Shown here: piece after piece, positions 46,636 through 57,687 of the stretch
Position numbering within the stretch: position 1 is the first letter of the stretch
How the letters are laid out: each line of letters begins with the position of its first letter
From: Candidatus Rokuibacteriota bacterium
GTDB taxonomy: Bacteria > Methylomirabilota > Methylomirabilia > Rokubacteriales > CSP1-6
Assembly (NCBI GenBank): GCA_016184125.1
Contig: JACPDG010000076.1
Span: 1-64,000, forward strand
DNA length: 64,000 nucleotides
Reading direction: 5' to 3'
Translations under genes and position numbers: made by a program
The notes under the pieces: generated by a model
Seen by the model: only the letters and a program-made list of their open reading frames with translations
Database searches by the model: none
Told to the model about the DNA's origin: nothing

Positions 46636-48704
46636 AGGTCTCTCCGGAGCAGGAATTGAATCAGGCTCCGGTTCCGCTCGACGGGGCCCTGGGATTCACG
46701 CGTGAGCCCGAGATCCAGTCCCAGCGTCACCTTCCTCACGGCCCACTGGACCTTGACCGAGCCGGTCACCAGCCTTCGCGGCAGGACGCCGCCGGCGTCC
46801 TCCTCGTAACTCGCCTCGGCGGAGACATCGACGCCGAAGGGATGACGCCACCCGAGCCGCACGTCGTAGCCGACGAGGTCCACGTCCTGGGCGGAGCTCT
46901 CGTATTCCAGCCACGTGCGATGCGCTCCGATCCGGATCGTGGTGGTGTCGAAGAGCGGGTCCTCGTTCTGCGCGTAGACGTCGAGGGCGTCGCGCCGGTA
47001 CGGGGCGATCGTCTCCCGCCGGAGCTCCTGCTCGTAGCCGCCGCCGACCGAGACCGCCACGCCGAGCGCGAGCGGGATGTCCGCCCGCACGCCGTACAGA
47101 TCGCTGTGCACGGTGTTGAGCGGCGACGAGGGCGTGCCCGAGGTCAGCATGGGCGCGGATTCGAAACGGCGGTAGTAGAGGCTGAGATACCGCGACAGGC
47201 TCCAGCCGAGGGTGAACGTCTGGTCGAGCTGTGTGGACGCGAACGTCCGGCCGGTGTCGTAGGCATAGTCCACCAGCAGCTCCTGGCCGTCGACGATGTT
47301 CCCGCCGATCAGCCGCTGCAGGCGGGTTTCCAGACCCACCACGGTCAGCGTGTAGTCGCGGCCCTCGGTGAACGTCTGGGTGCGGCCCCCCGTGCTCACG
47401 ACGACGCTGCCGGCGATGACGCGGGGACGGGAGAGCGCGACCATCATCGTGCCCGTCAGGGTGACGCGCTCGCCGACCACGTTCGTCTGCGGAGCCGCCG
47501 CCCGCTGGTCCTGCACATCGAAGCGGACCGCGTAACCCGCCTGCACGAGGCCGAACAGCAACGGGCGTTCATAGCGGATGGAGCCGTCTGCTCCGCGGGA
47601 CAGCGCGGAGACCTGGCCGGTCCGGTTGAGGTCGCCGTGCACGCCGAGTGTCGTGGTGAGCTTCTCGGTGAGCTCGTAGCTGAGCCCCGCCGCCGCGGAG
47701 TGCAGCTGGGACGTGATCTGCCCCTGGTCGCTGGCACCGTAGCTGTACGTCCCGAAGGTCTGCAGCCGCTCCCACGGCCTGGCGCGCGCATCGAGCAAGA
47801 CCCGGGCATCGTTACGGGCCGCGAGCGTGCAGGGATCGAGCGCATACAGCTGACGGTTGAGGGTGACGAGATTCACGACCTCGTACTGCCGCGCTCCTCC
47901 GAACTGCAACCGCGTATCGACGTCCAGACTCTGGCTCTCGAAGCTGGTCGTCTGGATGGGCAGGTTCGGGCTTCCGCTGCGCGACTCCTGCTGCATGGCC
48001 TGGACGTGAACCCGGGTGGATCCGATCGCGCCCAGGGACCGGCTCGCCCTCACGTTGAGCTGGTCGATGCGGTCGTCGACGACCCGGTCGGCGCTGCGTC
48101 CCTCCGTCCGGGATCGGCTGGCATCGATCTCCAGCGGGACCGGGGTGACCGGCGCGAGGAGGACGAAGTCGACGCCGTAGCGCGTGCTCTCCTGGGCGAG
48201 GACCTCGCCGGGGGAGACGCTCAGGACCGGGTTCAGGTGGTCGTAGGACAGCGATCCACGGTACGGCTTCTCGCGCAGGAACGTCGCGCGACCGGTGAGG
48301 TTATAGAGCGGCCTGACCGCCTCGGTCTCGCTCGCGTCGGTGAACGAATGCCCGTACTGGAGGACCGGGCCTCCGCCGATGTCCAGCGTGAGGAAGTTCG
48401 GGTGATAGACGTAGCTGTGCGTCATGAGGAAGAGCTCCTGGCGCAGGTCGGACTGCACCTGACGCGAGCGCGCCCCGGTCCCGCTCGTGGCGAATCCGTC
48501 GCGAACGTAGCGCGTGGACAGGTACCCCTCCGTGGCCGTCACGCGGAACGGAGCGGTCTCCTGCGCGAGGCAGGCGGCTGCGCTTGCGCCGAGCAGGAGA
48601 AGCACACCGGCGGCGGTGACGAGAGAGCCCCTCGTCGGCGGTGGCCCGGATCCGTCACGGGGTCTTGGCGCCCGGCCCGTCATCGGGGGGGTAATCCACG
48701 CCAC
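46632..48704 (-). CDS. Outer-membrane beta-barrel protein (porin-like, MtrB/PioB-like role)
   Basis: A 690-aa exported protein. The signal is GVLLLLGASAAACLAQ with cleavage near AQ-ET. What follows is a long series of alternating amphipathic beta strands (SYVYHPNFLTLDIGGGPVL; LQTFGTYSYGASDQG; FTLGWSLSRYLSLYYRRFES; VDVSAEASYEEDAGG). It ends with a strand IQFLLRRDL, as expected of a barrel of 20 or more strands. It matches no porin I can name. Its place between multiheme cytochromes gives it the role of the barrel in porin-cytochrome conduits. The start may be GTG 48704 or ATG 48683; its 5' end overlaps the upstream propeller gene by up to 50 bases. Confidence 0.82.
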   Translation of the reverse strand: MAWITPPMTGRAPRPRDGSGPPPTRGSLVTAAGVLLLLGASAAACLAQETAPFRVTATEGYLSTRYVRDGFATSGTGARSRQVQSDLRQELFLMTHSYVYHPNFLTLDIGGGPVLQYGHSFTDASETEAVRPLYNLTGRATFLREKPYRGSLSYDHLNPVLSVSPGEVLAQESTRYGVDFVLLAPVTPVPLEIDASRSRTEGRSADRVVDDRIDQLNVRASRSLGAIGSTRVHVQAMQQESRSGSPNLPIQTTSFESQSLDVDTRLQFGGARQYEVVNLVTLNRQLYALDPCTLAARNDARVLLDARARPWERLQTFGTYSYGASDQGQITSQLHSAAAGLSYELTEKLTTTLGVHGDLNRTGQVSALSRGADGSIRYERPLLFGLVQAGYAVRFDVQDQRAAAPQTNVVGERVTLTGTMMVALSRPRVIAGSVVVSTGGRTQTFTEGRDYTLTVVGLETRLQRLIGGNIVDGQELLVDYAYDTGRTFASTQLDQTFTLGWSLSRYLSLYYRRFESAPMLTSGTPSSPLNTVHSDLYGVRADIPLALGVAVSVGGGYEQELRRETIAPYRRDALDVYAQNEDPLFDTTTIRIGAHRTWLEYESSAQDVDLVGYDVRLGWRHPFGVDVSAEASYEEDAGGVLPRRLVTGSVKVQWAVRKVTLGLDLGLTRESQGPVERNRSLIQFLLRRDL

Positions 48705-49821
48705 GCATCCGCCCGTACCCGAAGACGTCCACCTTGTTCGGGCCGAACTGGCTCGACACCAGGATCACGTACTCCACGGAGAACCGCGGGTCGGCATAGC
48801 GACGGAACAGGTCGACGTGGTCGTAGTCGATGGTGACCTGGGTCGGGAGACTGAGCCCTTCGCCGCCGTCGCCAGGCTGACCGAAGTAGAGCAGGAGGCC
48901 GCCGCGGTTGTCGAAGACCTGGACGTTCTCGAACGCCGAATCACCGACGTACAGGCGACCGTCCCGGTCGAGGGCGATGCCCTTGGGCCGGGCGAAGGTC
49001 CCCGGCGCCGTCCCGATCTCGCCGTAGACGCGCACGGGCCGGCCTTCCGAGGTGAACCGCTGGACCCTGAAATTGCTGGTCTCGACCACGTAGACGTCGC
49101 CGTCGGGACCGATCGCGATGTTGGTGGGATGGAAGAGCTCACCGGTCCTGGAGCCCGCCGTGCCGAACGTGAACCTCAGCGCGCCCGACCGCTTGTCGAG
49201 GACCTGCACCTGATGGTGCTGGATGTCCACGACGTACAGTCGATCGCCGGCGATCGCGCAATCCACCGGCTTGAACTGCCCGTCGGTCCCGAAGGCGGAG
49301 ACGAACCGGTCGTTGTCGTCGAACACCAGGACCCGATCGCGCCCGGTGTCGGTGACGTACTTGGTCCCGTCGACGTCGACCGTCACGTTGATCGGCCGCT
49401 TCATGCGGCCGTTGCCGGAGCCCGTCACGAGCGAGAAGCGGTGCTGCACCAGGTCGAACACTGCGAGGCCGGGAGCCCGGCTGTCGGCGACGTAGAGCTT
49501 GCCGCGGAACAGGGCGACCCCGTAGGGCTGCATGAGCCGGGCCTTGGGAGTGTCTCCCAGCACGAACCGGGCGAACCCACTCTGGTTGGGGCCCAGGTCG
49601 CGCTCGCCGGTGAACATCGTGAGCCACTGGACGCGCGGCGGATTCGGCGGTGGCGGGTAGAAGACCGCGCCCGACTCCCGCGGCGCGCCCCGGGGCGCCA
49701 TCGCGCAGCCGGCGAGCAGCGCTGCCGCAAGGGCGCTCGCCATCGCGGCGGACGGGATCAGCGGAACACGAGATCCGGTCGCCGGCCGCGATCGCAGAGG
49801 AAGGCCTCCGAGCTGGCCCAT
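48655..49821 (-). CDS. NHL-repeat beta-propeller lipoprotein, second copy
   Basis: A 388-aa lipoprotein, a paralogue of the propeller two genes downstream. The lipobox ALLAGC puts the lipid cysteine at about residue 38. The shared strand PPRVQWLTMFTGERDLG is followed by repeats such as LYVADSRAPGLAVFDL, KYVTDTGRDRVLVFDDND, LYVVDIQHHQVQVLDKRS, VYVVETSNFRVQRFTSEG and LYVGDSAFENVQVFDNRG. The tail RYADPRFSVEYVILVSSQFG is not in the other copy. The ATG at 49821 gives a signal with a basic start; ATG 49743 would leave no charge before the core. It follows the four-heme gene by 24 bases. Confidence 0.87.
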   Translation of the reverse strand: MGQLGGLPLRSRPATGSRVPLIPSAAMASALAAALLAGCAMAPRGAPRESGAVFYPPPPNPPRVQWLTMFTGERDLGPNQSGFARFVLGDTPKARLMQPYGVALFRGKLYVADSRAPGLAVFDLVQHRFSLVTGSGNGRMKRPINVTVDVDGTKYVTDTGRDRVLVFDDNDRFVSAFGTDGQFKPVDCAIAGDRLYVVDIQHHQVQVLDKRSGALRFTFGTAGSRTGELFHPTNIAIGPDGDVYVVETSNFRVQRFTSEGRPVRVYGEIGTAPGTFARPKGIALDRDGRLYVGDSAFENVQVFDNRGGLLLYFGQPGDGGEGLSLPTQVTIDYDHVDLFRRYADPRFSVEYVILVSSQFGPNKVDVFGYGRMRGVDYPPDDGPGAKTP

Positions 49822-49845
49822 CGCGCGTCTACGGCCGCGGATCGG

Positions 49846-50514
49846 CTACTTCTTGTGGCACGTCAGGCAGAGCTTGCTGCCCGCCATGCTGATCTTGACC
49901 AGCTTGTCCCCGTTGTCGTCGGTGAACGTGTTGTGCACGTCGTGGCACGAGGAGCACTCGAGCTTGCCGTTGTAGAGCAGCATGGCGGCGAGCGTGCCGG
50001 TTCTCGTCTGGGCGCCGGCGCCGATCACCACCCCGGGCGTACTCGGGTCCACGAGTGCCCCGTCCCTGCTGGCGAGGGCCGAGTCGAAGGTGAAGCCGAT
50101 CGGATGATCGTCGGTCAGCGAAGTGCCCAGGTTGCTCTTCGGGCTGTACGCGGCGCCGGTGATCATCGTCGTCCCGGTGGCGCCGCCGAAACTGTCCAGG
50201 GCCACCGTGCCGTCATGGCAGGAGAGACACAGCTTCGAGAGCCCCCCCGGTTGCCCGAGAGGTCCCGCGTCAATCGTCGCGCTGCTGTAGAGCGTGTAGC
50301 TCGCCGTCGAGTTCGTGTGATTCCACAGGGGCGCGAAGGTCACGCTCGTGTCGGTCTTGTGCGTCGCATGGCAGGTGATGCAGATCTGCCCTTTCGCCCA
50401 TGCGCTGTTGCGGAAGTCGTGCTTCGAGCCCGTGATCTGACCGGCGCGGCTGGACTGCGTGGCAAACAGAAGAAATCCGGCGGCGAACACACCCAGGATG
50501 ACTCTCGCTCGCAT
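49846..50514 (-). CDS. Four-heme cytochrome c
   Basis: A 222-aa exported cytochrome with a signal peptide (RVILGVFAAGFLLFATQSSRA) and four sites: CITCH, CLSCH, CSSCH and CLTCH. Its layout (ICITCHATHKTDT, APLWNH, LCLSCHDGTVALDSFGG, DDHPIGFTF) closely parallels the N-terminal part of the 12-heme protein encoded downstream (ICVFCHAPHNAAP, APLWNR, LCLSCHDGTIALGD, DDHPVSFVY). One likely arose from the other by duplication. It is the first gene of the conduit operon. The ATG at 50514 has GGAG eleven bases upstream. Confidence 0.9.
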   Translation of the reverse strand: MRARVILGVFAAGFLLFATQSSRAGQITGSKHDFRNSAWAKGQICITCHATHKTDTSVTFAPLWNHTNSTASYTLYSSATIDAGPLGQPGGLSKLCLSCHDGTVALDSFGGATGTTMITGAAYSPKSNLGTSLTDDHPIGFTFDSALASRDGALVDPSTPGVVIGAGAQTRTGTLAAMLLYNGKLECSSCHDVHNTFTDDNGDKLVKISMAGSKLCLTCHKK

Positions 50515-50844
50515 CTGCCTGTTTCTCCGCTGACTGCGCGAGTGCCGCCCCTTTTGGGCTGGACCGGTGTAGAAGACTTGTCGGGCGACGGCGGCAATCC
50601 GCTTGCCAGCCTCGGCTGCGATCCGAATCCGTTCCGAAGTGCGCGGCCTATTGGAGCGATTACAAACGCGGCCCGGCGTGCTGTACTGGAACTGACGTTC
50701 GCAGGCGGACAGGCGTCAGATCGCGGACACAGCGGGGCAGACGCGAGGACAAAACGCGCCTGGCCTCGTGCCACACGGGTCGTTCTTCACGTCGCTGTCG
50801 CCGAGGCCGGGCGCTCGATTGTTGCTCGAACCGAGGAGGCGGAC
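50515..50844. other. Divergent promoter region of the cytochrome operon and acyl-CoA dehydrogenase
   Basis: A 330-base gap with no supported gene between divergent transcription units. It contains the -24/-12-like element at 50593-50608 facing the cytochrome operon. I see no strong sigma70 promoter for either side. Confidence 0.5.
50593..50608 (-). promoter_or_regulatory. Possible sigma54 (-24/-12) promoter of the cytochrome operon
   Basis: On the minus strand TGGCAAGCGGATTGCC has GG and GC exactly ten bases apart, the sigma54 hallmark (consensus TGGCAC-N5-TTGC). Transcription would start about 70 bases before the four-heme gene. The site is also an inverted repeat (GGCAA-N5-TTGCC), so it could instead be a protein-binding dyad. 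Confidence 0.4.
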
Positions 50845-51968
50845 ATGGCAGGCGAGGACATCTACGGCAGCTCCGAGCACCAGGCGTTCCGCGCCGCGGT
50901 CCGGAAGCTCGTGCAGACCGAGCTCGTGCCGCGTGCCCGGGAGTTCGACGAGATGGGGCGGCCGGACAAGGCGATCTTCCGCCGGCTCGGCGAGATGGGT
51001 CTGCTCGGGATCCGGTACGAGCCGAAGTACGGCGGGCAGGGGCTCGACTACTCCTACCACGCGGTCTTCCTCGAGGAGCTCGCGCTCTGTGACAACGCCA
51101 GACCGACATGGCGACGCCCGCGCTCGCGCGCTTCGGCAGCGAGGCGCTCAAGGAGCAGTACCTCGTGCCCGCGATCCGGGGCGAGCAGGTCGCCGCGATC
51201 GCGGTGACCGAGCCGGGAGCCGGGTCCGACGTCGCCGGGATCAAGACACGCGCGGTCCGCGACGGCGACCACTGGGTCATCAACGGGTCGAAGATGTTCA
51301 TCACGAACACGGCGAACGCCGACTGGCTCTGCCTGCTCGCCGTCACCGACCCGAACGCCGGGTACAACGGCTACACCCAGATCATCGTTCCGACGGACAC
51401 GCCGGGCTTCTCGTACCGGCTGCTCGACAAGATCGGCAACCGCGGCTCGGACACCGGGCTCCTGTTCTTCGACGACGTCCGCGTCCCGGTGTCGAACACC
51501 ATCGGCGACGCGAACCGGGGCTTCCAGCAGCAGATGAACCAGTTTCAGGACGAGCGGATGGTGCCGGTGGTCACCGGACCCGTCAGCGCCCGGCGGCTGT
51601 GGGAGCTGACGCTCGAGCATGCACAGCAGCGCGTGGCCTTCGGCAAGCCGCTCGCCAAGATGCAGGTGAACCGCTTCAAGCTCGTCGAGATGATGATCCA
51701 GATCACGGCGGCGCAGGAGCTGGCGCACCGCTGCATCCGGAAGATGGTCGCCGGCGAGGACGTCACGCTCGACGTCTCGATGGCGAAGGTGTTCATCGCG
51801 AACATGAAGCAGTACGTCGCGACGACGTGCGTGCAGCTCTTCGGCGGATCGGGCTACATCTGGGAGAATCCCGCCGCTCGCGCCTACGTCGACTGGAGGC
51901 TCGGCACGATCGGCGGCGGGGCCGACGAGGTGATGAAGGAGGTCGTGGCCAGGATCCTGAGGATATGA
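50845..51968 (+). pseudogene. Acyl-CoA dehydrogenase, frameshifted
   Basis: Two frames together make one acyl-CoA dehydrogenase. The first (ATG 50845, GAGGAGG before it) reads to LEELALCDNA at about 51102. The second continues from QTDMATPALARFGSEALKEQ at about 51099 to 51968. Relative to the family, about eight residues (the helix after CDNA that leads into QTDM) are missing and the frame changes, so the lesion is a small out-of-frame deletion. The flavin and substrate regions AIAVTEPGAGSDVAGIKTRA and GFQQQMNQFQDERM are intact, as is the C-terminal LFGGSGYIWENPAARAYVDW. It is either a recent pseudogene or an assembly error. Substrate class is not readable. Confidence 0.85.
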
Positions 51969-51999
51969 GTTCCGCGGTCGGTGCGTCGGCGCCGGCGCT

Positions 52000-52143
52000 C
52001 TACCGACCGCCGAGCTTGGCGACCACCGGCGCGAACGTCTCCATGAACGGCTCGAAGATCGTGTGGGAGGAGATGTCCCACCGCTCGCGCCGTGCCTGGA
52101 GGTCCTCGATCATCTGGTCCACGGTCCCGATGAGCACGTAGAA
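52000..52143 (-). pseudogene. C-terminal fragment of a second LLM-class flavin oxidoreductase
   Basis: Forty-seven codons on the minus strand read VLIGTVDQMIEDLQARRERW, then ISSHTIFEPFMETFAPVVAKL and a stop at 52000. This is the typical tail of F420/FMN-dependent LLM oxidoreductases. The rest of the gene is missing; the Uma2 gene begins immediately beyond on the other strand. Confidence 0.65.
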
Positions 52144-52151
52144 TCACCGTG

Positions 52152-52718
52152 ATGGTCACGACCGTCACCCGGCTCGATCGGCGGCTGCGGGCCCGCGACC
52201 TCGACAACCTGCCGCACGAATGGGACACGCAGTACGAGCTCATCGCAGGAGTCCTGCACATGGCCCGACGCCCGTCTTTCGAGCATCAGGCGTTCCTGGC
52301 CCGCCTCCTGCTCAGCGTCGGGCCGCCGGTGTTCGAGCTGGGGGGCCATGTCGTCCAGGAGCCCGGGCTCGTGTGGGAGGACGACGGCGAGGACAACGTG
52401 TCCCCCGACCTCGCCATCCTGCTTCGCGTACCGGCGCCGCCCCGGGGCCAGAAGCTGCGCACGTGCCCCGATATCGTGGTGGAGGTCGTGTCCGAGGGGG
52501 AAATCAGCCGCAGGCGCGATTACGCGGAGAAGCGTGAGCTCTACCTGCGGCGCGGCGCCCTGGAGTACTCGATCGCCGACCTCGCCATGCGGACGCTCCT
52601 GCGGCTCGTCCGCACGGGAGACGAATGGCGGGAGGAGCGCCTCGGACCCTCGGACCGCCTGACGACGCCGCTCATTCCGCATTGGGACGGCGTCGTCCTG
52701 GGCGATCTGCTCGGCTGA
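52152..52718 (+). CDS. Uma2-family putative endonuclease
   Basis: A 188-aa protein of the Uma2 (DUF820) family with a PD-(D/E)xK-like fold. YELIAGVLHMARRPSFEHQ is the family opening. SPDLAILLRV and CPDIVVEVVSEGE carry the candidate metal residues (D and E), and DYAEKRELYLRRGALEYSIAD is the conserved end with the catalytic lysine region. These single genes often behave as mobile or selfish units of unknown role. A TAGAAT -10 box (52139-52144) ends seven bases before the ATG, so its message would be leaderless. It has landed next to the tail of a broken oxidoreductase gene. Confidence 0.85.
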   Translation: MVTTVTRLDRRLRARDLDNLPHEWDTQYELIAGVLHMARRPSFEHQAFLARLLLSVGPPVFELGGHVVQEPGLVWEDDGEDNVSPDLAILLRVPAPPRGQKLRTCPDIVVEVVSEGEISRRRDYAEKRELYLRRGALEYSIADLAMRTLLRLVRTGDEWREERLGPSDRLTTPLIPHWDGVVLGDLLG

Positions 52719-52750
52719 CGCGAGCGACCGACGCCGACTCGGAGCGGCGT

Positions 52751-55836
<3,086 letters not shown>

Positions 55837-55846
55837 TCGCGGAGAT

Positions 55847-55865
55847 GATACCCCTCCAGGGTATC
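55847..55865 (+). other. Perfect stem-loop after the SDR gene
   Basis: GATACCC-CTCCA-GGGTATC forms a seven-pair perfect stem with a five-base loop eleven bases after the SDR stop. There is no U-tract, so a plain terminator is doubtful. Confidence 0.4.
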
Positions 55866-55901
55866 CCTCCCTCGGCGGCGTTCGGTGACCGGGGCCCTGC
55901 C

Positions 55902-55925
55902 ACCCCAAGGGATGGGGTTTTCGCT
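55902..55925 (+). terminator. Possible rho-independent terminator after the SDR gene
   Basis: ACCCC-aagggat-GGGGT followed by TTTTCGCTTT gives a short GC stem with a U-rich tail. Confidence 0.45.
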
Positions 55926-56007
55926 TTGGCGACCGTCGCACGTATGGTAGTAATACCCCCCAGGGTTCCGGGGCGACGTTCGAGCACACACGAGGGGAGG
56001 ACGAGCC

Positions 56008-56184
56008 ATGGCGGCAAAGGCGAAGGGGGGCGAGCGGAAGCCGTTCGGGGGCTTCTCGATCAACTTCAAGGGGTGCAGCGACAGCCTCGAGTCGATCTTC
56101 GGCTCGGCGCCGATCGGCCCGGCGGAGATGACGAAGAGGCTGTGGGCGTACGTGAAGAAAAAGAAGCTCGCGGCGAAACGCTAG
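56008..56184 (+). CDS. Small basic protein, SWIB-like helix, function unknown
   Basis: A 58-aa open frame with a strong ribosome site (GAGGGGAGGACGAGCC before ATG 56008). It begins AAKAKGGERKPFGGFSINF, then KGCSDSLESIFGSAPIGPAE, and ends MTKRLWAYVKKKKLAAKR. The TKRLWxYVKKKxL segment resembles the helix of SWIB/MDM2 domains, but the domain is shortened. It is lysine-rich and could bind nucleic acid. Coding use and the good start make it a likely real gene despite its size. It sits alone between the SDR and the cupin. Confidence 0.7.
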   Translation: MAAKAKGGERKPFGGFSINFKGCSDSLESIFGSAPIGPAEMTKRLWAYVKKKKLAAKR

Positions 56185-56254
56185 TCGCGCGCGTCGCGGC
56201 GGTCACGGCGGCTCGCACCTCGCGAGCCGCCTGTGTGTTCGTGGGGGTGACGCC

Positions 56255-56596
56255 ATGATCGTGAAGGAGACGGAGCGGTCGACCTACCTCGACGTCTCGG
56301 CCATCGCCTGGGAGCCGACGACGTGGCCGGGCATCGAGACGAAGACGCTGTACCGCGATGGCTCGGGCAAGCAGACGACGCTGACCCGCATGGCGCCCGG
56401 GACGAGGCTGCCGAGGCACCGTCACGCCGGGCTCGAGCAGAGCTTCGTGCTCGAGGGCACGCTGGTCGACCAGGACGGCGCGTGCACCGCGGGGAACTTC
56501 GTGTGGCGCCGCCCGGGCTCGGTGCACGAGGCGTGGACACCCGACGGCTGCGTGGTGCTCGGCGTGTTCGAGACGCCGAACGAGTTCCTTCCCTGA
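56255..56596 (+). CDS. ChrR-like cupin-domain protein
   Basis: A 113-aa single-domain cupin. The metal-binding signature is seen as RLPRHRHAGLEQSFVLEG (H, H and E ligands in HRHxxxEQ) near residues 53-70, and the second motif GSVHEAW with the fourth ligand H near 88-94. The fold order and length match the anti-sigma ChrR cupin family, but no zinc anti-sigma domain is attached and no sigma factor is nearby, so it is a stand-alone metal-binding sensor or small enzyme. ATG 56255 follows GGGGGTGACGCC, with no good ribosome site. Confidence 0.85.
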   Translation: MIVKETERSTYLDVSAIAWEPTTWPGIETKTLYRDGSGKQTTLTRMAPGTRLPRHRHAGLEQSFVLEGTLVDQDGACTAGNFVWRRPGSVHEAWTPDGCVVLGVFETPNEFLP

Positions 56597-56611
56597 CGGT
56601 ACCCCTCAAGC

Positions 56612-56723
56612 TTGTGAACGCATCGGGTGGTCGAGGAGCGCCACGGCTTCGTCGGGTGCGTCCGCGCACCCCCCGGGGCGCTCCGAGCGGGGGGGTTTGG
56701 GGGGCCTCGATAGTCCCCCCATG
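56612..56723 (+). repeat. Dispersed repeat between the cupin and dacA genes
   Basis: A full unit: GTGAACGCATCGGGTGGTCG, the palindromic GGTGCGTCCGCGCACC, CCCCGGGG, a G7-TTT-G6 run and GATAGTCCCCCCATGAG. It lies between two convergent genes. Confidence 0.85.
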
Positions 56724-56730
56724 AGGTCGG

Positions 56731-57636
56731 TCAGCGGGCGGAGCCGCGGCGCGTGCGCAGCTTCACGGGGCGCTTCGGCGTGACGCGCGGCCGCGGATCC
56801 GGCGGCGGCACGTCGAGCCCGGTCTCGACGAAGCCGTACTGCAGGAGCTTCTTGGCGTCGGCGTACGAGAGCCCGCGCGATTGCGCGCCGAGCACGATCA
56901 TCACGAACCGGTGCCCGTTCTTCCACGCCGACACCGACAGGTTGTAGCCGGCCTCCCGGGTGAACCCGGTCTTGAGCGCCTGCACGCCGCCGGGATCTCG
57001 AAACAGCGGGATGTGCCGCGCGTACACGCGGCCCCTCCAGACGAACATCTGACCGCCGAGCATCGTGCGCGCGTCCGGGTAGTCCTCGAGCAGGCGCACC
57101 GTGAGCTGCGCGAGGTCGCGCGCCGAGGTCCGCTGCACCGGGTCCGGCAGGCCGTGCGGGTTCGCGTAGCGCGTGCTCGCGAGGCCGAACGCGAGCGCCT
57201 TCGCGTTCATGCGGTCCACGAACGCCGCCTCCGTGCCGCTCAGGTGCTCCGCGAGCGCCGTCGCGGCGTCGTTCGCGGACGCGATCGCGACGCCCTCCAT
57301 CAACACGCGGACCGGGACCCGCTCACCGGGGCGCAACCCCATGCGGTAGCGAGGCGTCGTGGCCGCGTTGCGGCTGACGACGACCAGGTCATCGAGCGAG
57401 ACCCAGCCCGCCTCGAGATCCTCGTAGGCGAGATAGAGGGTCATGAGCTTCACGAGGCTCGCGGGCGCGTGGTCGTCTTCCGGGCTCTTGGCATAGAGGA
57501 CGCGCCCTTCCGCGTCGATGAGAAGCACGGAATGGGCGCTGAGTCCCAGGGAGCGACCGTTCTGAGCCGAGGCGGCGACGGGAGCTGACAGGACCAGCGC
57601 GGCCAGGAGCGCGAGCCCGAGGCGCGATGGAAGCAC
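56731..57636 (-). CDS. D-alanyl-D-alanine carboxypeptidase (S11, DacA/PBP5-like)
   Basis: A 301-aa exported penicillin-binding enzyme trimming the terminal D-Ala of peptidoglycan stem peptides. Signal: RLGLALLAALVLSAPVAASAQ. Active-site motifs: SLVK (SxxK) near residue 57, SAN near 117 and KTG near 221. It lacks the long C-terminal domain and amphipathic anchor of PBP5, ending in a basic tail (KRPVKLRTRRGSAR). The GTG at 57636 is chosen because the signal starts there. A TAGAAT -10 box (57644-57649) ends seven bases upstream and a TTGCCG -35 box is 18 bases before it, so the message is probably leaderless. Confidence 0.93.
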   Translation of the reverse strand: MLPSRLGLALLAALVLSAPVAASAQNGRSLGLSAHSVLLIDAEGRVLYAKSPEDDHAPASLVKLMTLYLAYEDLEAGWVSLDDLVVVSRNAATTPRYRMGLRPGERVPVRVLMEGVAIASANDAATALAEHLSGTEAAFVDRMNAKALAFGLASTRYANPHGLPDPVQRTSARDLAQLTVRLLEDYPDARTMLGGQMFVWRGRVYARHIPLFRDPGGVQALKTGFTREAGYNLSVSAWKNGHRFVMIVLGAQSRGLSYADAKKLLQYGFVETGLDVPPPDPRPRVTPKRPVKLRTRRGSAR

Positions 57637-57664
57637 TGCGGTGATTCTATCGATGGGGCGGAAG

Positions 57665-57687
57665 GAGCGGCAAGGGAAAAGCCGCTC
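57665..57687 (-). terminator. Hairpin at the end of the HU gene
   Basis: GAGCGGC-N9-GCCGCTC is a perfect seven-pair stem overlapping the HU stop codon. The tail is CTTCC rather than a U-run, so termination would be weak. The dacA -35 box lies in its second arm. Confidence 0.4.

Noticed and set aside
46632..48704. Calling the 690-aa barrel a true MtrB/PioB orthologue
   Set aside because: Only the role and strand pattern fit. I see no N-terminal CXXC or other MtrB-specific mark, so only a functional analogy is stated.
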